A stretch of DNA of 64,000 nt, taken from assembly GCF_020819595.1 (NCBI RefSeq), contig NZ_JAJHNP010000007.1, positions 248,001 through 312,000 of the forward strand, written 5' to 3'. The position numbers were made by a program, and so were the translations under genes. Positions 1 through 10,274 of the stretch are shown piece by piece. Within the stretch, counting starts at the first letter, position 1; each line of letters begins with the position of its first letter. The stretch is from Streptomyces barringtoniae (GTDB taxonomy: Bacteria > Actinomycetota > Actinomycetes > Streptomycetales > Streptomycetaceae). A model generated the notes under the pieces. That model was not told the origin of the DNA and ran no database searches. It was given only the letters and a program-made list of their open reading frames with translations.

Positions 1-3000
1 CTACTGGGAGAGCGCCAACAACGCCTTCCCGCAGTGGCTCCAGGTCGACCTGGGCTCGACCACCAGCGTCAACCAGCTCGTGCTCCAGGTGCCGGTGAAC
101 AACTGGCCCACCCGCAGCCAGACGCTGTCGGTCCAGGGCAGCACCGACGGCAGCAACTTCACCACCATCGTGGCGTCCGCCTCGTACACGTTCGATCCGT
201 CCACCAACAGCACGGTCACCATCAACTTCGCGGCGACCGGTACCCGTTACCTGCGGACGCTGGTCACGGCCAACACCGGATGGCCGGCGGCCCAGATCTC
301 CGGGTTCCAGGTGTACGGGCCGAGCACCGCCGACACCACGCCCCCCACCGCGCCCGGCACCCTGCGCTACACCCAGCCGCAGGCCGGTCAGATCGCCCTG
401 TCGTGGGGAGCGTCGACCGACAACGTCGGCGTCACCGCCTACGACGTCTACCGCAACGGCGCGCTGGCCGTCAGCGTCGGCGGCACCACCTTGACCTGGA
501 CCGACTCCCAGCCGGGCACGGCGACGGTGTCGTACTACGTCAAGGCGCGCGACGCCGCCGGCAACGTCTCGCCCGCCGGCAACACCGTCACCCGCACCGG
601 CACCGGCGGCAGCGGCACCAACCTGGCGCTGCACAAGCCGATCACCGGTAGCCCGTACACGTACACCTACGCCCCGGCGAACGCGAACGACGGCGATGTC
701 ACCACGTACTTCGAGGGCTCCTCGTACCCGAGCCGGCTCACCGTGCAGCTCGGCGCGAACGCCGACGTCACCTCCGTCGTGGTGAAGCTGAACCCGGCCT
801 CGGCCTGGTCCACCCGCACCCAGACCATCCAGGTGCTCGGCCGTGAGCAGAGCGCGACGGACTTCACCAGCATCTCGGCCGCGCAGACGTACACCTTCGA
901 CCCCGGTACCAACAACACCGTCACCATCCCGGTGAGCGCCACGGTCGCGGACGTCGAGCTGAGCATCACCAGCAACAGCGGAGCCCCCGGCGGCCAGGTC
1001 GGCGAGCTCCAGGTGATCGGCACTCCGTCCCCGAACCCCGACCTGACGGTCTCCGCGTCCTCGTGGTCCCCGTCCGCCCCGGTGGAGACCGACTCGGTCA
1101 CCGCGTCCGCCACGGTCGCCAACGTGGGCACCGCGGCCTCTCCGGCCTCCAACGTCAACTTCTACCTGGGCAGCACCAAGGTCGGCACCGCGCCCGTCGG
1201 CGCGCTGGCGGCCGGCGCCTCCGCCAGGGTGTCCGCGGTGATCGGCGCGCAGACGGCCGGTTCGTACCAGCTCACCGCCAAGGTGGACGAGGCGAAGAGC
1301 TTCATCGAGCTGGGCTACGACAACAACGCCTACACCAACCCGGACAACCTCGTCGTCGCGCCGGTACAGAGCTCGGACCTGGTCGGAACCGTGGACTGGA
1401 CCCCGAACAACCCCTCGGCGGGCAACAACGTCAAGTTCTCGGTGACGCTGAGGAACCAGGGCACGATCGCCTCGGGCAGCGGTTCCCACGGCGTCACGCT
1501 CACCCTGCTCGACAGCACCGGCAAGACGCTCACCACCCTCACCGGCTCCTACTCCGGCACGATTGCCGCCGGCGCCGGCGCTCCCTCCGTGAACCTGGGC
1601 AGTTGGACGGCCGTCAACGGCAAGTACACGGTGCACACCGTGGTCGCCGTCGACCCCAACGAGCTGTCGGTCAAGCAGGCCAACAACACCAGCGACACCT
1701 CGCTGTTCGTCGGCCGCGGCGCCAACATGCCCTATGACGTCTACCAGGGCGAGGACGGCCAGATCGGCGGCGGCGCCGCCGTGGTCGGCCCCAACCGCAC
1801 CATCGGCGACCTGGCCGGTGAGGCGTCCGGGCGCAAGGCCGTCACCCTGAACACCACCGGCTCCTACGTCCAGTGGACCACCCGGGCCAGCACCAACACG
1901 CTGGTGACCCGCTTCTCCATCCCCGACGCCCCCGGCGGCGGTGGCGACACCGCCACCCTGAATCTCTATGTCGACGGCACCTTCCGGCAGACCATCACGC
2001 TGAACTCCAAGTTCGCCTGGCTGTACGGCGCGGAGACCGGACCGGGCAACAACCCCGGCGCCGGATCGCCGCGTCACATCTACGACGAGGCGCACGTGAT
2101 GCTCGACCAGACCGTGCCCCAGGGCAGCGTCATCAAGCTGCAGAAGGACTCGTCCAACACCTCGCAGTACGCGATCGACTACATCAACACCGAGCAGGTC
2201 GCCCCGGTCGCCAACCCGGACCCGAACGCCTACCTCACCCCGGCCGGCTTCGGCCAGCAGGACGTGCAGAACGCGCTCGACACCGTTCGCCAGGACACCA
2301 CGGGCAAGCTCGTCGGCGTCTACCTGCCCGCCGGGCAGTACCAGACCACCGGCAAGTTCAACGTCTACGGCAAAGCCGTCAAGGTGGTGGGCGCAGGACC
2401 CTGGTACACCCAGTTCAACTCGCCCACCACGTCGGAGAACTCGGACGTCGGCTGGTCGGTGCAGAGCAGCGCCAACGGCTCGACCTTCCAGGGCTTCGGC
2501 TGGTTCGGCAACTACACCTCCCGTATCGACGGGCCCGGCAAGGTCTTCGACCTGACCGACGTCTCCAACATCACCGTCGACGACGTCTGGATCGAGCACC
2601 AGGTGTGCGCCATCTGGGGCACCCACGTGAACGGGCTGAAGGCCACGAACATGCGGATCCGCGACACCTTCGCGGACGGCATCAACCTCACCAACGGCAG
2701 TCAGAACAACCTGGTGAGCAACGACGAGGCCCGATCGACGGGCGACGACAGCTTCGCGCTGTTCGCGGCCCAGGACCACAACTCCTCGGACCTGACCGAC
2801 AACACTTTCCAGAACCTGACCGCGCTGACCCCGTGGCGGGCGGCCGGTGTCGCCGTCTACGGCGGTGAGAACAACACCCTGCAGAACCTGTACGTGGCCG
2901 ACACGCTGACCTATGCGGGCATCACCATCAGCTCGCTGAACTTCGGCTATCCCTTCCAGGGATTCGGCACCCAGCCGACCACCGTCCAGAACGTCTCGCT

Positions 3001-3394
3001 GGTGCGCGACGGTGGTCACTTCTGGGGCGGCCAGGTGTTCCCCGCGATCTGGCTGTTCTCCGCGACCCAGCCGTTCCAGGGGATCCGGGTGAACGACACC
3101 GACATCGTCGACCCGACGTACGCCGGCATCATGTTCCAGACCGACTACGTGGGCGGCACGGCGCTCAATCCCGTCAAGGACACCGTCTTCACCAACACGT
3201 CCATCACCGGGGCACAGCAGAGCGGAGACGCCTACGACGCCAAGTCCGGCTATGGCATCTGGGCCAACCCGATGCCCGAATCGGGACAGGGCCCGGCCGT
3301 GGGCTCGGCGACGTTCAACCACCTGACCCAGAGCAACAACCACATCGACGTCTACAACCCAACCACGACCTTCACCATCAACGTCAATCCCTGA
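1..3394 (+). CDS. GH87-type alpha-1,3-glucanase/mycodextranase, multimodular, 5' end outside window
   Basis: The reading frame is open from nt 2 to a stop at 3394 (1130 codons visible); the start and signal peptide lie upstream of the window. Modules in order: a discoidin/F5-8 type C domain (to about nt 325), an FN3 domain (about 330-610), a second discoidin domain (620-1030), two CARDB-like adhesion domains (1030-1715), a CBM35/CBM6-like domain beginning YQGEDGQ (1727-2205) and a right-handed beta-helix catalytic domain (2215 to the end). The catalytic domain carries the ADGIN and GDD motifs, with Asp codons at 2675, 2744 and 2747, spaced +23 and +24 as in two of the three paralogues below. 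I infer an extracellular endo-enzyme acting on alpha-1,3-glucan. Mycodextranase (nigeran) activity is the main alternative. Family call strong, exact substrate inferred. Confidence 0.85.
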   Translation, partial: YWESANNAFPQWLQVDLGSTTSVNQLVLQVPVNNWPTRSQTLSVQGSTDGSNFTTIVASASYTFDPSTNSTVTINFAATGTRYLRTLVTANTGWPAAQISGFQVYGPSTADTTPPTAPGTLRYTQPQAGQIALSWGASTDNVGVTAYDVYRNGALAVSVGGTTLTWTDSQPGTATVSYYVKARDAAGNVSPAGNTVTRTGTGGSGTNLALHKPITGSPYTYTYAPANANDGDVTTYFEGSSYPSRLTVQLGANADVTSVVVKLNPASAWSTRTQTIQVLGREQSATDFTSISAAQTYTFDPGTNNTVTIPVSATVADVELSITSNSGAPGGQVGELQVIGTPSPNPDLTVSASSWSPSAPVETDSVTASATVANVGTAASPASNVNFYLGSTKVGTAPVGALAAGASARVSAVIGAQTAGSYQLTAKVDEAKSFIELGYDNNAYTNPDNLVVAPVQSSDLVGTVDWTPNNPSAGNNVKFSVTLRNQGTIASGSGSHGVTLTLLDSTGKTLTTLTGSYSGTIAAGAGAPSVNLGSWTAVNGKYTVHTVVAVDPNELSVKQANNTSDTSLFVGRGANMPYDVYQGEDGQIGGGAAVVGPNRTIGDLAGEASGRKAVTLNTTGSYVQWTTRASTNTLVTRFSIPDAPGGGGDTATLNLYVDGTFRQTITLNSKFAWLYGAETGPGNNPGAGSPRHIYDEAHVMLDQTVPQGSVIKLQKDSSNTSQYAIDYINTEQVAPVANPDPNAYLTPAGFGQQDVQNALDTVRQDTTGKLVGVYLPAGQYQTTGKFNVYGKAVKVVGAGPWYTQFNSPTTSENSDVGWSVQSSANGSTFQGFGWFGNYTSRIDGPGKVFDLTDVSNITVDDVWIEHQVCAIWGTHVNGLKATNMRIRDTFADGINLTNGSQNNLVSNDEARSTGDDSFALFAAQDHNSSDLTDNTFQNLTALTPWRAAGVAVYGGENNTLQNLYVADTLTYAGITISSLNFGYPFQGFGTQPTTVQNVSLVRDGGHFWGGQVFPAIWLFSATQPFQGIRVNDTDIVDPTYAGIMFQTDYVGGTALNPVKDTVFTNTSITGAQQSGDAYDAKSGYGIWANPMPESGQGPAVGSATFNHLTQSNNHIDVYNPTTTFTINVNP

Positions 3395-3406
3395 CGGCAA
3401 CGCGCC

Positions 3407-3443
3407 CGGGGGCCGGCCCACCAACCGCGTGGGCCGACCCCCG
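3407..3443 (+). terminator. Hairpin terminator after the first glucanase
   Basis: Inverted repeat with 15-nt arms (3407-3421 and 3429-3443, one mismatch) and a 7-nt loop, starting 13 nt after the stop codon. There is only a weak T run after it, which is normal for high-GC actinomycete terminators. It separates the first glucanase from the next gene on the same strand, so they are probably transcribed separately. Confidence 0.65.
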
Positions 3444-3574
3444 TACCGTTGTATGCGGCTCCTCTTTCAACGCTCTAGAGAATATTTTCTTCAGTTGATC
3501 GGCATCTTGCGATGCCCTGTCATGCTCAGTACGGTCGGGGCGCCGATCCCCCACATTCCCTGAAGGAGCATCCA

Positions 3575-6500
3575 ATGCGTGAGATCCCAAGGCCCTTACG
3601 CCGCACGGGGCTCGCCCCGCGCCTGGCTGTGGCCCTTGTCGCCGCGCTCGGCCTGGTGTGGATGTCCTTCGCGCCGGCCGGCGCCGCCTCCCGCACCGCG
3701 GCTGCCCCACCGGCGTCGGCCGCCGACGCGGCGCCGGCCGCGGGCACATCGGCGGGCGCCACCACTCCGTTCACCACCTATGAGGCCGAGGCCGGCACCC
3801 TGGGCGGGGGCGCCGGCAGGGTGTCGCTGACCTCGGCGCCAACGACGCAGTACTCGAGCGCTGCACTCGAGGCGTCCGGGCACGCGTACGTCCACCTGGG
3901 CACCACCGGTCAGTCGGTGCAGTGGACGAACAACACGGGCCGACCCATCAGCTTCATCAACGTCCGGGCCAGCATTCCCGACTCCTCGTCGGGCGGCGGC
4001 ACCACCGGCACGCTGAACCTGTACGTCAACGGCACCTTCCGGCAGGCGTTGAACCTCAACTCCAAGCAGACCTGGGTGTATGAGGGCAACAACAACTACA
4101 ACACCAGCGACAACCAGAACCCGGCGGACGGCTCTCCGCGGGTGTTCTTCGACGAGTCGCACACGTTCGTCGTGGGCACGCCCATCGCCCCCGGCAGCAC
4201 CTTCTCGCTGCAGAAGGACTCCTCGAACAGTGCCTCGTTCTACGACGTCGACGCCATCGACGTGGAGAACCCGCCGGCACCGATCGCCCAACCCGCCAAC
4301 TCGATCTCCATCACCAGTTGCGGCGCGGTGTCCGACGACAACCCGACCAACGGGTCCGCCGACACCCAGTCGGTGGACAGCACCGCCGCCATCCAGAACT
4401 GCATCAACCAGGCGCAGTCCCAGGGCAAGGTCCTCTGGTTTCCGCAGGGCACCTTCTACGTGAAGGGCACCACCGGCCTGCGCGCGCAGGGCATCACCAT
4501 CGCCGGGGCCGGGATGTGGTACACCACGATCTACCGTGACGTGCCGGTGCCCAACAGCACCCCCCTGGCGGCGCTGTTCTCCCTGACCTCGTGCACCGTA
4601 CGGGACTTCCACATCGACGCCAACGCCGTCAGCCGCGGCACTGTCGGCGGCGACGGTGGCGCCATGGACACCACCGGCACCAACTGGGTGGCCGACGGCA
4701 TCTGGACCCAGCACACCATGTCCGGCTTCTGGGCCTCGGGCACCGGCGGAAAGGTGCAGAACAGCCGCCTGACCTCGATCTGGGCCGACGGGATCAACCT
4801 GAACAACGTGTCGCTCGACGCGAACACCGGAAACGACCTGACCGCCACGAACAACTTCGTGCGTGGCACCGGTGACGACGCGATGGCGATCAACTCGGTC
4901 AACTACAACACCAGCGGCAGCACGACGACCTACTACAACCCGATGACTCACATCACCTTCACCGACAACACCGCGATCGCGCCGTGGGGCGGCAAGGGCA
5001 TCGGGATCTACGGCGGAAGCGGCCACCAGGTCAGCAACAACTACATCAGCGACACCGCGCGGTACATCGGACTGGGCGCCGGCCGCTTCGGCGTCAACGG
5101 CAACGACCTGCTGTCCGCGACCGTGACCGGCAACGTCGTCGTCAGGTCGGGCGGCAACGCCTACAGCCAGGGCCAGCCCGCGCTGCACATCGGCAACGGC
5201 GGCGACGGCCAGAACACCGGCGTCGTCGACCACGTCACCGTCACCGGCAACACCGTGTCCGACTCCCTCTACGACGGGATCGGCTTCTCCACCTCGACCA
5301 ACACGCTGCTGCAGAACAACACGATCACCAACCCCGGCCGCAACGGAGTGGTGATCGCACCGCCGTACTACCCGGCGCCCAGCGGATCCGCCACGATCAC
5401 CGGAAACACCCTCACCGGACTGCACTCGGGGAACACCGCGTTCACCAACAACTCCAGCGGCTTCACCGCGATGGTGAGCGACAACAGCTGGCAGAACCCC
5501 GCCCCCGAGGGTCCCTACGGCGGCACTCCCGCCGCGGTGCCGGGCACCGTGCAGGCGGAGAACTACGACACCGGCGGTCAGGGCGTCGCCTACAACGTCA
5601 GCTCGGTCAACGGCAACGGCACTGCCTACCGCTCCGACGGCGTCGACCTGGAGACCACCTCCGACACCGGCGGCGGCTACAACCTCGGCTGGACCAGCAG
5701 CGGGCAGTGGTTCCGCTACACCGTGGACGTCGCCACGGCCGGCACCTACACCGTCAGCCTGAGGACCGCGGCTCCCGCCGCCGTGACCAATGCGTTGCAC
5801 CTGTCCAACGCATCCGGAACCAACCTCAGCGGAGCGGTCGACATCCCCGCCACCGGCGGCTGGCAGACCTGGACCACGGTCACCGCCAATGTCACACTCC
5901 CGGCCGGTCGGCAGGTCCTCACGCTCAACCAGGACAACAGCGGCTGGAATCTCAACCACCTCAGCTTCGCCGCGGCGAGCGGCTCCCCGTCGGCCACCTT
6001 GTCGGTCTCGCCGGCCTCGCTGACCTTCGCCGGCCAGACGCTGCACACCACCAGCGCGGCGCAAACGGTCACGGTGACCAACACCGGTACGGCGACAGCG
6101 ACGATCTCCGGTGTCACCGTCTCCGGTGACTACGCCCAGACAAACACCTGTGACACCTCCATTGCCGCGGGGGCCTCCTGTTCGGTCAGCGTCACCTTCA
6201 CGCCGACCGCCTCCGGTACACGCACCGGCACACTCACCATCAACGGCAACGCCTCCAACAGCCCCACCACCGTGGCGCTGTCCGGCACGGGCGCCACCAC
6301 CAGCACCGACCTGGCCGCCGGCAAGGCCACCGGCGAGTCCAGCCACACCCAGACCTACGCGTCGTCGAACGTCACCGACGGCAACCAGTCCACCTACTGG
6401 GAGAGCGCCAACAACGCCTTCCCGCAATGGATCCAGGTCGACCTCGGCTCCGCCGAGAGCGCGTCCCGCGTCGTCCTCAAGCTGCCCGTCGGCTGGGGCG

Positions 6501-6715
6501 CCCGTACCCAGACGTTGTCCCTGCTCGCGAGCACGGACAACGCCATCTTCACCACCCTCAAGGCGTCGGCGAGCTACACCTTCGACCCGTCCGGCAACAA
6601 CACCGTCACCATCACTTTCCCCACTACCGCCCAGCGCTACTTCCGGGTGAACATCACGGCGAACTCGGGGTGGCCGGCCGGGCAGCTCTCGGAGTTCCAG
6701 GTCTGGAGCTCCTGA
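3575..6715 (+). CDS. GH87-type alpha-1,3-glucanase/mycodextranase with CBM6, Hydin-like and discoidin tail
   Basis: A 1046-aa secreted protein. ATG at 3575 is chosen because GAAGGAG lies 6 nt upstream and a signal peptide follows at once (arginine-rich n-region, hydrophobic core, AGA-type cleavage near residue 37); the longer frame from 3512 adds unconvincing residues. Order: CBM35/6-like domain starting YEAEAG (about 67-230), GH87 beta-helix (about 235-645), CBM6 starting VQAENYD (about 650-790), an Ig-like Hydin/choice-of-anchor-D repeat (about 805-905) and a C-terminal discoidin domain (about 910-1046). Candidate catalytic Asp residues are D405 (ADGIN) and D434/D435 (GDD); the spacing is 29, six more than in the paralogues, so there is a small insertion between them. 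The 3' end faces the next glucanase and shares its terminal module with it. Confidence 0.87.
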   Translation: MREIPRPLRRTGLAPRLAVALVAALGLVWMSFAPAGAASRTAAAPPASAADAAPAAGTSAGATTPFTTYEAEAGTLGGGAGRVSLTSAPTTQYSSAALEASGHAYVHLGTTGQSVQWTNNTGRPISFINVRASIPDSSSGGGTTGTLNLYVNGTFRQALNLNSKQTWVYEGNNNYNTSDNQNPADGSPRVFFDESHTFVVGTPIAPGSTFSLQKDSSNSASFYDVDAIDVENPPAPIAQPANSISITSCGAVSDDNPTNGSADTQSVDSTAAIQNCINQAQSQGKVLWFPQGTFYVKGTTGLRAQGITIAGAGMWYTTIYRDVPVPNSTPLAALFSLTSCTVRDFHIDANAVSRGTVGGDGGAMDTTGTNWVADGIWTQHTMSGFWASGTGGKVQNSRLTSIWADGINLNNVSLDANTGNDLTATNNFVRGTGDDAMAINSVNYNTSGSTTTYYNPMTHITFTDNTAIAPWGGKGIGIYGGSGHQVSNNYISDTARYIGLGAGRFGVNGNDLLSATVTGNVVVRSGGNAYSQGQPALHIGNGGDGQNTGVVDHVTVTGNTVSDSLYDGIGFSTSTNTLLQNNTITNPGRNGVVIAPPYYPAPSGSATITGNTLTGLHSGNTAFTNNSSGFTAMVSDNSWQNPAPEGPYGGTPAAVPGTVQAENYDTGGQGVAYNVSSVNGNGTAYRSDGVDLETTSDTGGGYNLGWTSSGQWFRYTVDVATAGTYTVSLRTAAPAAVTNALHLSNASGTNLSGAVDIPATGGWQTWTTVTANVTLPAGRQVLTLNQDNSGWNLNHLSFAAASGSPSATLSVSPASLTFAGQTLHTTSAAQTVTVTNTGTATATISGVTVSGDYAQTNTCDTSIAAGASCSVSVTFTPTASGTRTGTLTINGNASNSPTTVALSGTGATTSTDLAAGKATGESSHTQTYASSNVTDGNQSTYWESANNAFPQWIQVDLGSAESASRVVLKLPVGWGARTQTLSLLASTDNAIFTTLKASASYTFDPSGNNTVTITFPTTAQRYFRVNITANSGWPAGQLSEFQVWSS

Positions 6716-7245
6716 ATCGACCGGCACCTCACCGGTACGTCCCTGCTGGTGTCTGTGCCTGCCGAAACGGACGGCATGACGGTGCCGCCGAGCCCACAGG
6801 GCCCGGCGGCACCTTGGGTTCGGGTCAGTTCAGGTGTTCCAGACCTGGAACTCTGACATCTGTCCCGCCGGCCAACCGGTGTTCGCCGTGATGTTCACCC
6901 GGAAGTACCGCTGGGTGGTCGCGGGAAAAGTGATGGTGACCGTGTTGCTGGTGGCGGGGTCGAAGGTGTACGTGGACGACGCCTTGACGGTGGAGAAGGC
7001 GGTGCCGTCGGTGCTGCCCAGCAGCGACAGCGTCTGGTCGCGGGCGCCCCAGCCGGCGGGCAGCTTGAGGACCACGCGGGACGCGCTCTGCTGGGAGCCG
7101 AGGTCCACCTGCACCCACTGCGGGAAGGCGTTGTTGGCGCTCTCCCAGTAGGTGGACTGGTTGCCGTCCGTCACGTTGGACGACGCGTAGGTCTGGGTGT
7201 GGCTGGACTCGCCGGTGGCCTTGCCGGCGGCGAGATCGGTGCTGA
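6304..7245. repeat. Large inverted repeat: matching discoidin-domain 3' ends of two convergent glucanase genes
   Basis: The last ~410 nt of the plus-strand glucanase (6304-6715) and the last ~415 nt of the minus-strand glucanase (6830-7245) encode nearly the same discoidin module; the first 40 or so residues (from LAAGKATGESSHTQT through NNAFPQW) read identically. The arms are separated by about 114 nt containing a hairpin. A third close copy of the same segment starts the window (nt 2-60, YWESANNAFPQWLQVDLGS). Such arms could support gene conversion or inversion. Confidence 0.85.
6781..6813. terminator. Bidirectional hairpin between convergent glucanase genes
   Basis: Arms 6781-6795 and 6799-6813 (15 nt, one mismatch, 3-nt loop) in the 114-nt gap between two converging genes. 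Position and strength fit a shared terminator for both transcripts. Confidence 0.7.
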
Positions 7246-10072
7246 CGGTGCCGGAGCCGTTGCCGCTGGTGAACACCTCGAAGTCCGACAACTGGGCCGC
7301 GTTCCAACCGGTGTTCGCGGTGATGTTCGCCCGCACGTAGCGCGCCGTGGTGGCGTTGAAGGTGATGGTCACCGTGTTGGTGTTGGTGTTGGGATCGAAG
7401 GTGTATCCGGCCGATCCCACGATGGTCGAGAAGGTGGAGCCGTCCGTGGAACCCAGCAGTGACAGGGTCTGTGTGCGGGCCCCCCATGCCGTCGACGGCG
7501 GCAGCTTGAGGACGACCTTGCCGATGCTGTAGCTCTGGCCGAGGTCGACCTGGGCCCACTGCGGGAACGAGCCGTTGGTGCCCTCCCAGTAGCTGGACGG
7601 GTCGGAGTCGGTGAGGTTCGAGGCGACGTACGGGCTGTTGCTCGAACTCGCCGACGCCGGCCGGCCGGCCGCCACGTTGGTGCTGCTGTCGATGCCGCTG
7701 CCGGCGAGGGCCACCGTGAGCGGGTTGTTGTTCGCGTTGCTGGACACGGTGAGGGTGCCGGTGCGGGATCCGGGGGCGGTGGGCTTGAAGGTGACGCTCA
7801 CCGTGCAGGACGCACCGACGGCGATGGTGGAGCAGTTGTTGGTCTGGCTGAAGTCGCCCGTCGCCGCGACGCTGGATACGGTCGCCGTGGTGGTGCCGGT
7901 GTTGGTCACTGTCACCGTCTTCGCGGAGGCGGTGGAGCCGACGACCGTGTCGGAGAACGACAGGCTCGTCGGACTGGCGTTCAGCGCGGGTCCGGCGGCG
8001 GTGCCGGTGCCGGAGAGGCTGACGGTGTTGGTGGTGCCGCCCGCCTTGACGGTCAGCGTTCCGGTGCGGTTGCCGGTCGCCGTCGGCGTGAAGGTGACGC
8101 TGACGGTGCACGAGCCGTTCGCCGGGACGGAGCTGCCGCAGGTGTTGGTCTGGGCGAAGTCGCCGCTGGTGGATATGGAGGAGACGGAGGCGGACGAACC
8201 GGTCGGGTTGGAGACCGTCACGGTCTGCGCCGGGCTGGTCGTACCGCCGGCCTGCGAGCCGAAGCTCAGTGCGCTCGGGGAGGCGGTGACCGTGCTGGCC
8301 GGATAGGGCGGGTAGACCGGGGTGGGCCACCCGCCGCAGTACGCGGTGCCGTCGATGCCCGAGTTGCCGCCGCCGTCGGTCACCGTGAAGTTGCCACCCT
8401 CGCAGCTGTAGACGGGTGCGGGCCCGTTGACGCCGGTCGCGGTGACGTTGGTGAAGCTCGCCGAGCCGCCGGTCTGCTCCTGAAGGGCGAAGGTGCCGGT
8501 CCCGGCGATGGTCACGTTGTTGAGGTGGACACCGCTGACGGTGCCCTCGACCCACTGGATCGCCTCGTAGGGGCTCTGCTGGATCAGCGCGTTGGTCACG
8601 TTGACCGGGCCGTTGATGGCCCCCTGACTGCCGTCGAACCACAGAGAGCCGACCCCGAACTGCCAGTTGGGGTCGAGGCTTCCGTTGCGGATCAGCGTGT
8701 TGTCGGAGATGGTCGTGGTGCCGACCGGGGTGGAGCTGAAGCGCTGCCCGACGTGGATGCCGCCACCCTGAGTGATGCCGGTGTCCTGCACCAGGTTGCC
8801 GCTCACGGTGTTGTCGTGCCCGCCGTAGATCGCGATGCCGTTGGCGAGCATCTGCAGCTGCACCGTGTTGTCGGAGATGGTGTCGTTGGCGTCCGCGCCG
8901 ATGCCGGCGTCCGCCCAGGTCGCGATGCCGTCGTCGCCCGTGTTGCGGATGTCGCTCCCCGTGACCTTGGAGTTGGTCACGCCGCCGTGGAAGTTGATGC
9001 CATCGGCGGTGGTGTCGCGGATCCGCATGCCGCTGAAGGTCAGGCCGTCCATCGGCCCGTCCATCCAGGCGCCGACCTTCTCGTGCTCGATCCACACGCT
9101 GGACACGGTGGAGTTGCTCATCGCGCCGCCGATGCCGTTCACCTGCGCGCCGTCGTTGCGGTCCTGGACGTCACCGGAGATCGCGAAGTTCTCCAGGTGC
9201 ACGCCGGTGCTCGGCGACGGCGCGGAGTTGCCGTAGAAGCCCGGCGCCGACCCGGTGACCGTCGAGTACCACATGCCGGCGCCCGCGATCGTCACGTTGT
9301 TCACCGCGATGTGGCCCGGGATCTTGTACGTGCCGGGCGGCATCCACACGGTGCCACCGGCGCCCGCGGCGCTGATCGCCGAGTTGAAGGCGCTGGTCGA
9401 GTCGTTGACTCCGGTCGCGTCCGCGCCCTTGCTGGTCACCGACACCGAGCCGGCCGGCTGCGTCAGCGGGGCACCGACCTGCTCGAAGTCGGCGAAGTCG
9501 ATGGTGTAGGACGACGCGGTGTCCTCGGGGTCCACCTGCAGCGTGAAGGTGGTCCCGGCCGGATAGGTCTGCGTGAAGAGGCGATGGGCCTCGTCGAAGA
9601 AGTGGTGCGGGTTGCTGCCCGGGCTGTTGGTGAAGGGGTAGCTGCCGTAGAACCAGCTGTATGCGTTGGTCAGGGTGAAGTTGCTCTGCTTGGTGCCGTT
9701 GACGTACAGGGACAGCGGCGCGTTGTAGACCGACCCGTTCGAGCTGTCCGGGATGCTGTACCGGAAGTTGATCGAGTTCGTGGCCACCGGCGTGGTGAAG
9801 GTGACGTACTTGCCCGCCCCCTGCAGCGTCACGGCCTTGCGGTAGGAGGCTTCGTCGGCCAGCTGGCCCTGCGTGTAGCTGGGACCGATGACGTTGCCGT
9901 TGGTGGCGGCGTTCTCCGCCTGGACCTCGACATAGGGCAGGGCGGCACCGTTGCCGCCGGTGGCGGCGGCCCATGCCGGGGGCGCCGCCAGGAGGACGCC
10001 CGTGGCGACCAGCACTGCGCTGGTGCCGCCCAGGGCGACCGCGCGTCTGAGTGTGCGTAGGGACTGGAACAA
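6830..10072 (-). CDS. GH87-type alpha-1,3-glucanase/mycodextranase with two Hydin-like and two discoidin domains
   Basis: A 1080-aa secreted protein that uses TTG at 10072. AAGGAG (plus-strand 10079-10084) is 6 nt upstream and the signal peptide starts directly, ending in an AWAA-type site near residue 35; no better start exists nearby. Order: CBM35/6-like domain (VQAENA, about 45-205), GH87 beta-helix (about 210-590), two Hydin/choice-of-anchor-D Ig-like repeats (about 595-800) and two tandem discoidin domains (about 805-1080). D357 (ADGIN) and D380/D381 (GDD) have the +23/+24 family spacing. The gene diverges from the LacI gene and converges with the previous glucanase. Confidence 0.87.
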   Translation of the reverse strand: MFQSLRTLRRAVALGGTSAVLVATGVLLAAPPAWAAATGGNGAALPYVEVQAENAATNGNVIGPSYTQGQLADEASYRKAVTLQGAGKYVTFTTPVATNSINFRYSIPDSSNGSVYNAPLSLYVNGTKQSNFTLTNAYSWFYGSYPFTNSPGSNPHHFFDEAHRLFTQTYPAGTTFTLQVDPEDTASSYTIDFADFEQVGAPLTQPAGSVSVTSKGADATGVNDSTSAFNSAISAAGAGGTVWMPPGTYKIPGHIAVNNVTIAGAGMWYSTVTGSAPGFYGNSAPSPSTGVHLENFAISGDVQDRNDGAQVNGIGGAMSNSTVSSVWIEHEKVGAWMDGPMDGLTFSGMRIRDTTADGINFHGGVTNSKVTGSDIRNTGDDGIATWADAGIGADANDTISDNTVQLQMLANGIAIYGGHDNTVSGNLVQDTGITQGGGIHVGQRFSSTPVGTTTISDNTLIRNGSLDPNWQFGVGSLWFDGSQGAINGPVNVTNALIQQSPYEAIQWVEGTVSGVHLNNVTIAGTGTFALQEQTGGSASFTNVTATGVNGPAPVYSCEGGNFTVTDGGGNSGIDGTAYCGGWPTPVYPPYPASTVTASPSALSFGSQAGGTTSPAQTVTVSNPTGSSASVSSISTSGDFAQTNTCGSSVPANGSCTVSVTFTPTATGNRTGTLTVKAGGTTNTVSLSGTGTAAGPALNASPTSLSFSDTVVGSTASAKTVTVTNTGTTTATVSSVAATGDFSQTNNCSTIAVGASCTVSVTFKPTAPGSRTGTLTVSSNANNNPLTVALAGSGIDSSTNVAAGRPASASSSNSPYVASNLTDSDPSSYWEGTNGSFPQWAQVDLGQSYSIGKVVLKLPPSTAWGARTQTLSLLGSTDGSTFSTIVGSAGYTFDPNTNTNTVTITFNATTARYVRANITANTGWNAAQLSDFEVFTSGNGSGTVSTDLAAGKATGESSHTQTYASSNVTDGNQSTYWESANNAFPQWVQVDLGSQQSASRVVLKLPAGWGARDQTLSLLGSTDGTAFSTVKASSTYTFDPATSNTVTITFPATTQRYFRVNITANTGWPAGQMSEFQVWNT

Positions 10073-10274
10073 GGGTTGCTCCTTGGGAACCGAAGCCGTC
10101 GTGAGGCGTGCCGCCGTCGGGTGGGGTGCCCGAGGTCAGGTGCCCTTGGGCACGACGCAGCGCTTCGCCGGCCCCTCGTGGCCGGGCAAGGTGGGGCAGG
10201 TGCGAACAGGTGGAGCGGGAGGATCCGATCACAGGCGGCGGCGCGTGCAGCACCGTATTGGCTCGGGCAGAGAC

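Noticed and set aside
3596..6727. Very long minus-strand open frame opposite the second glucanase
   Set aside because: It is the antisense shadow of a high-GC gene; residues are Gly/Arg/Val-biased and carry no domain.
8525..10060. Long plus-strand frame opposite the minus-strand glucanase
   Set aside because: Same antisense-shadow pattern; the minus-strand frame has a signal peptide, family modules and a ribosome site.
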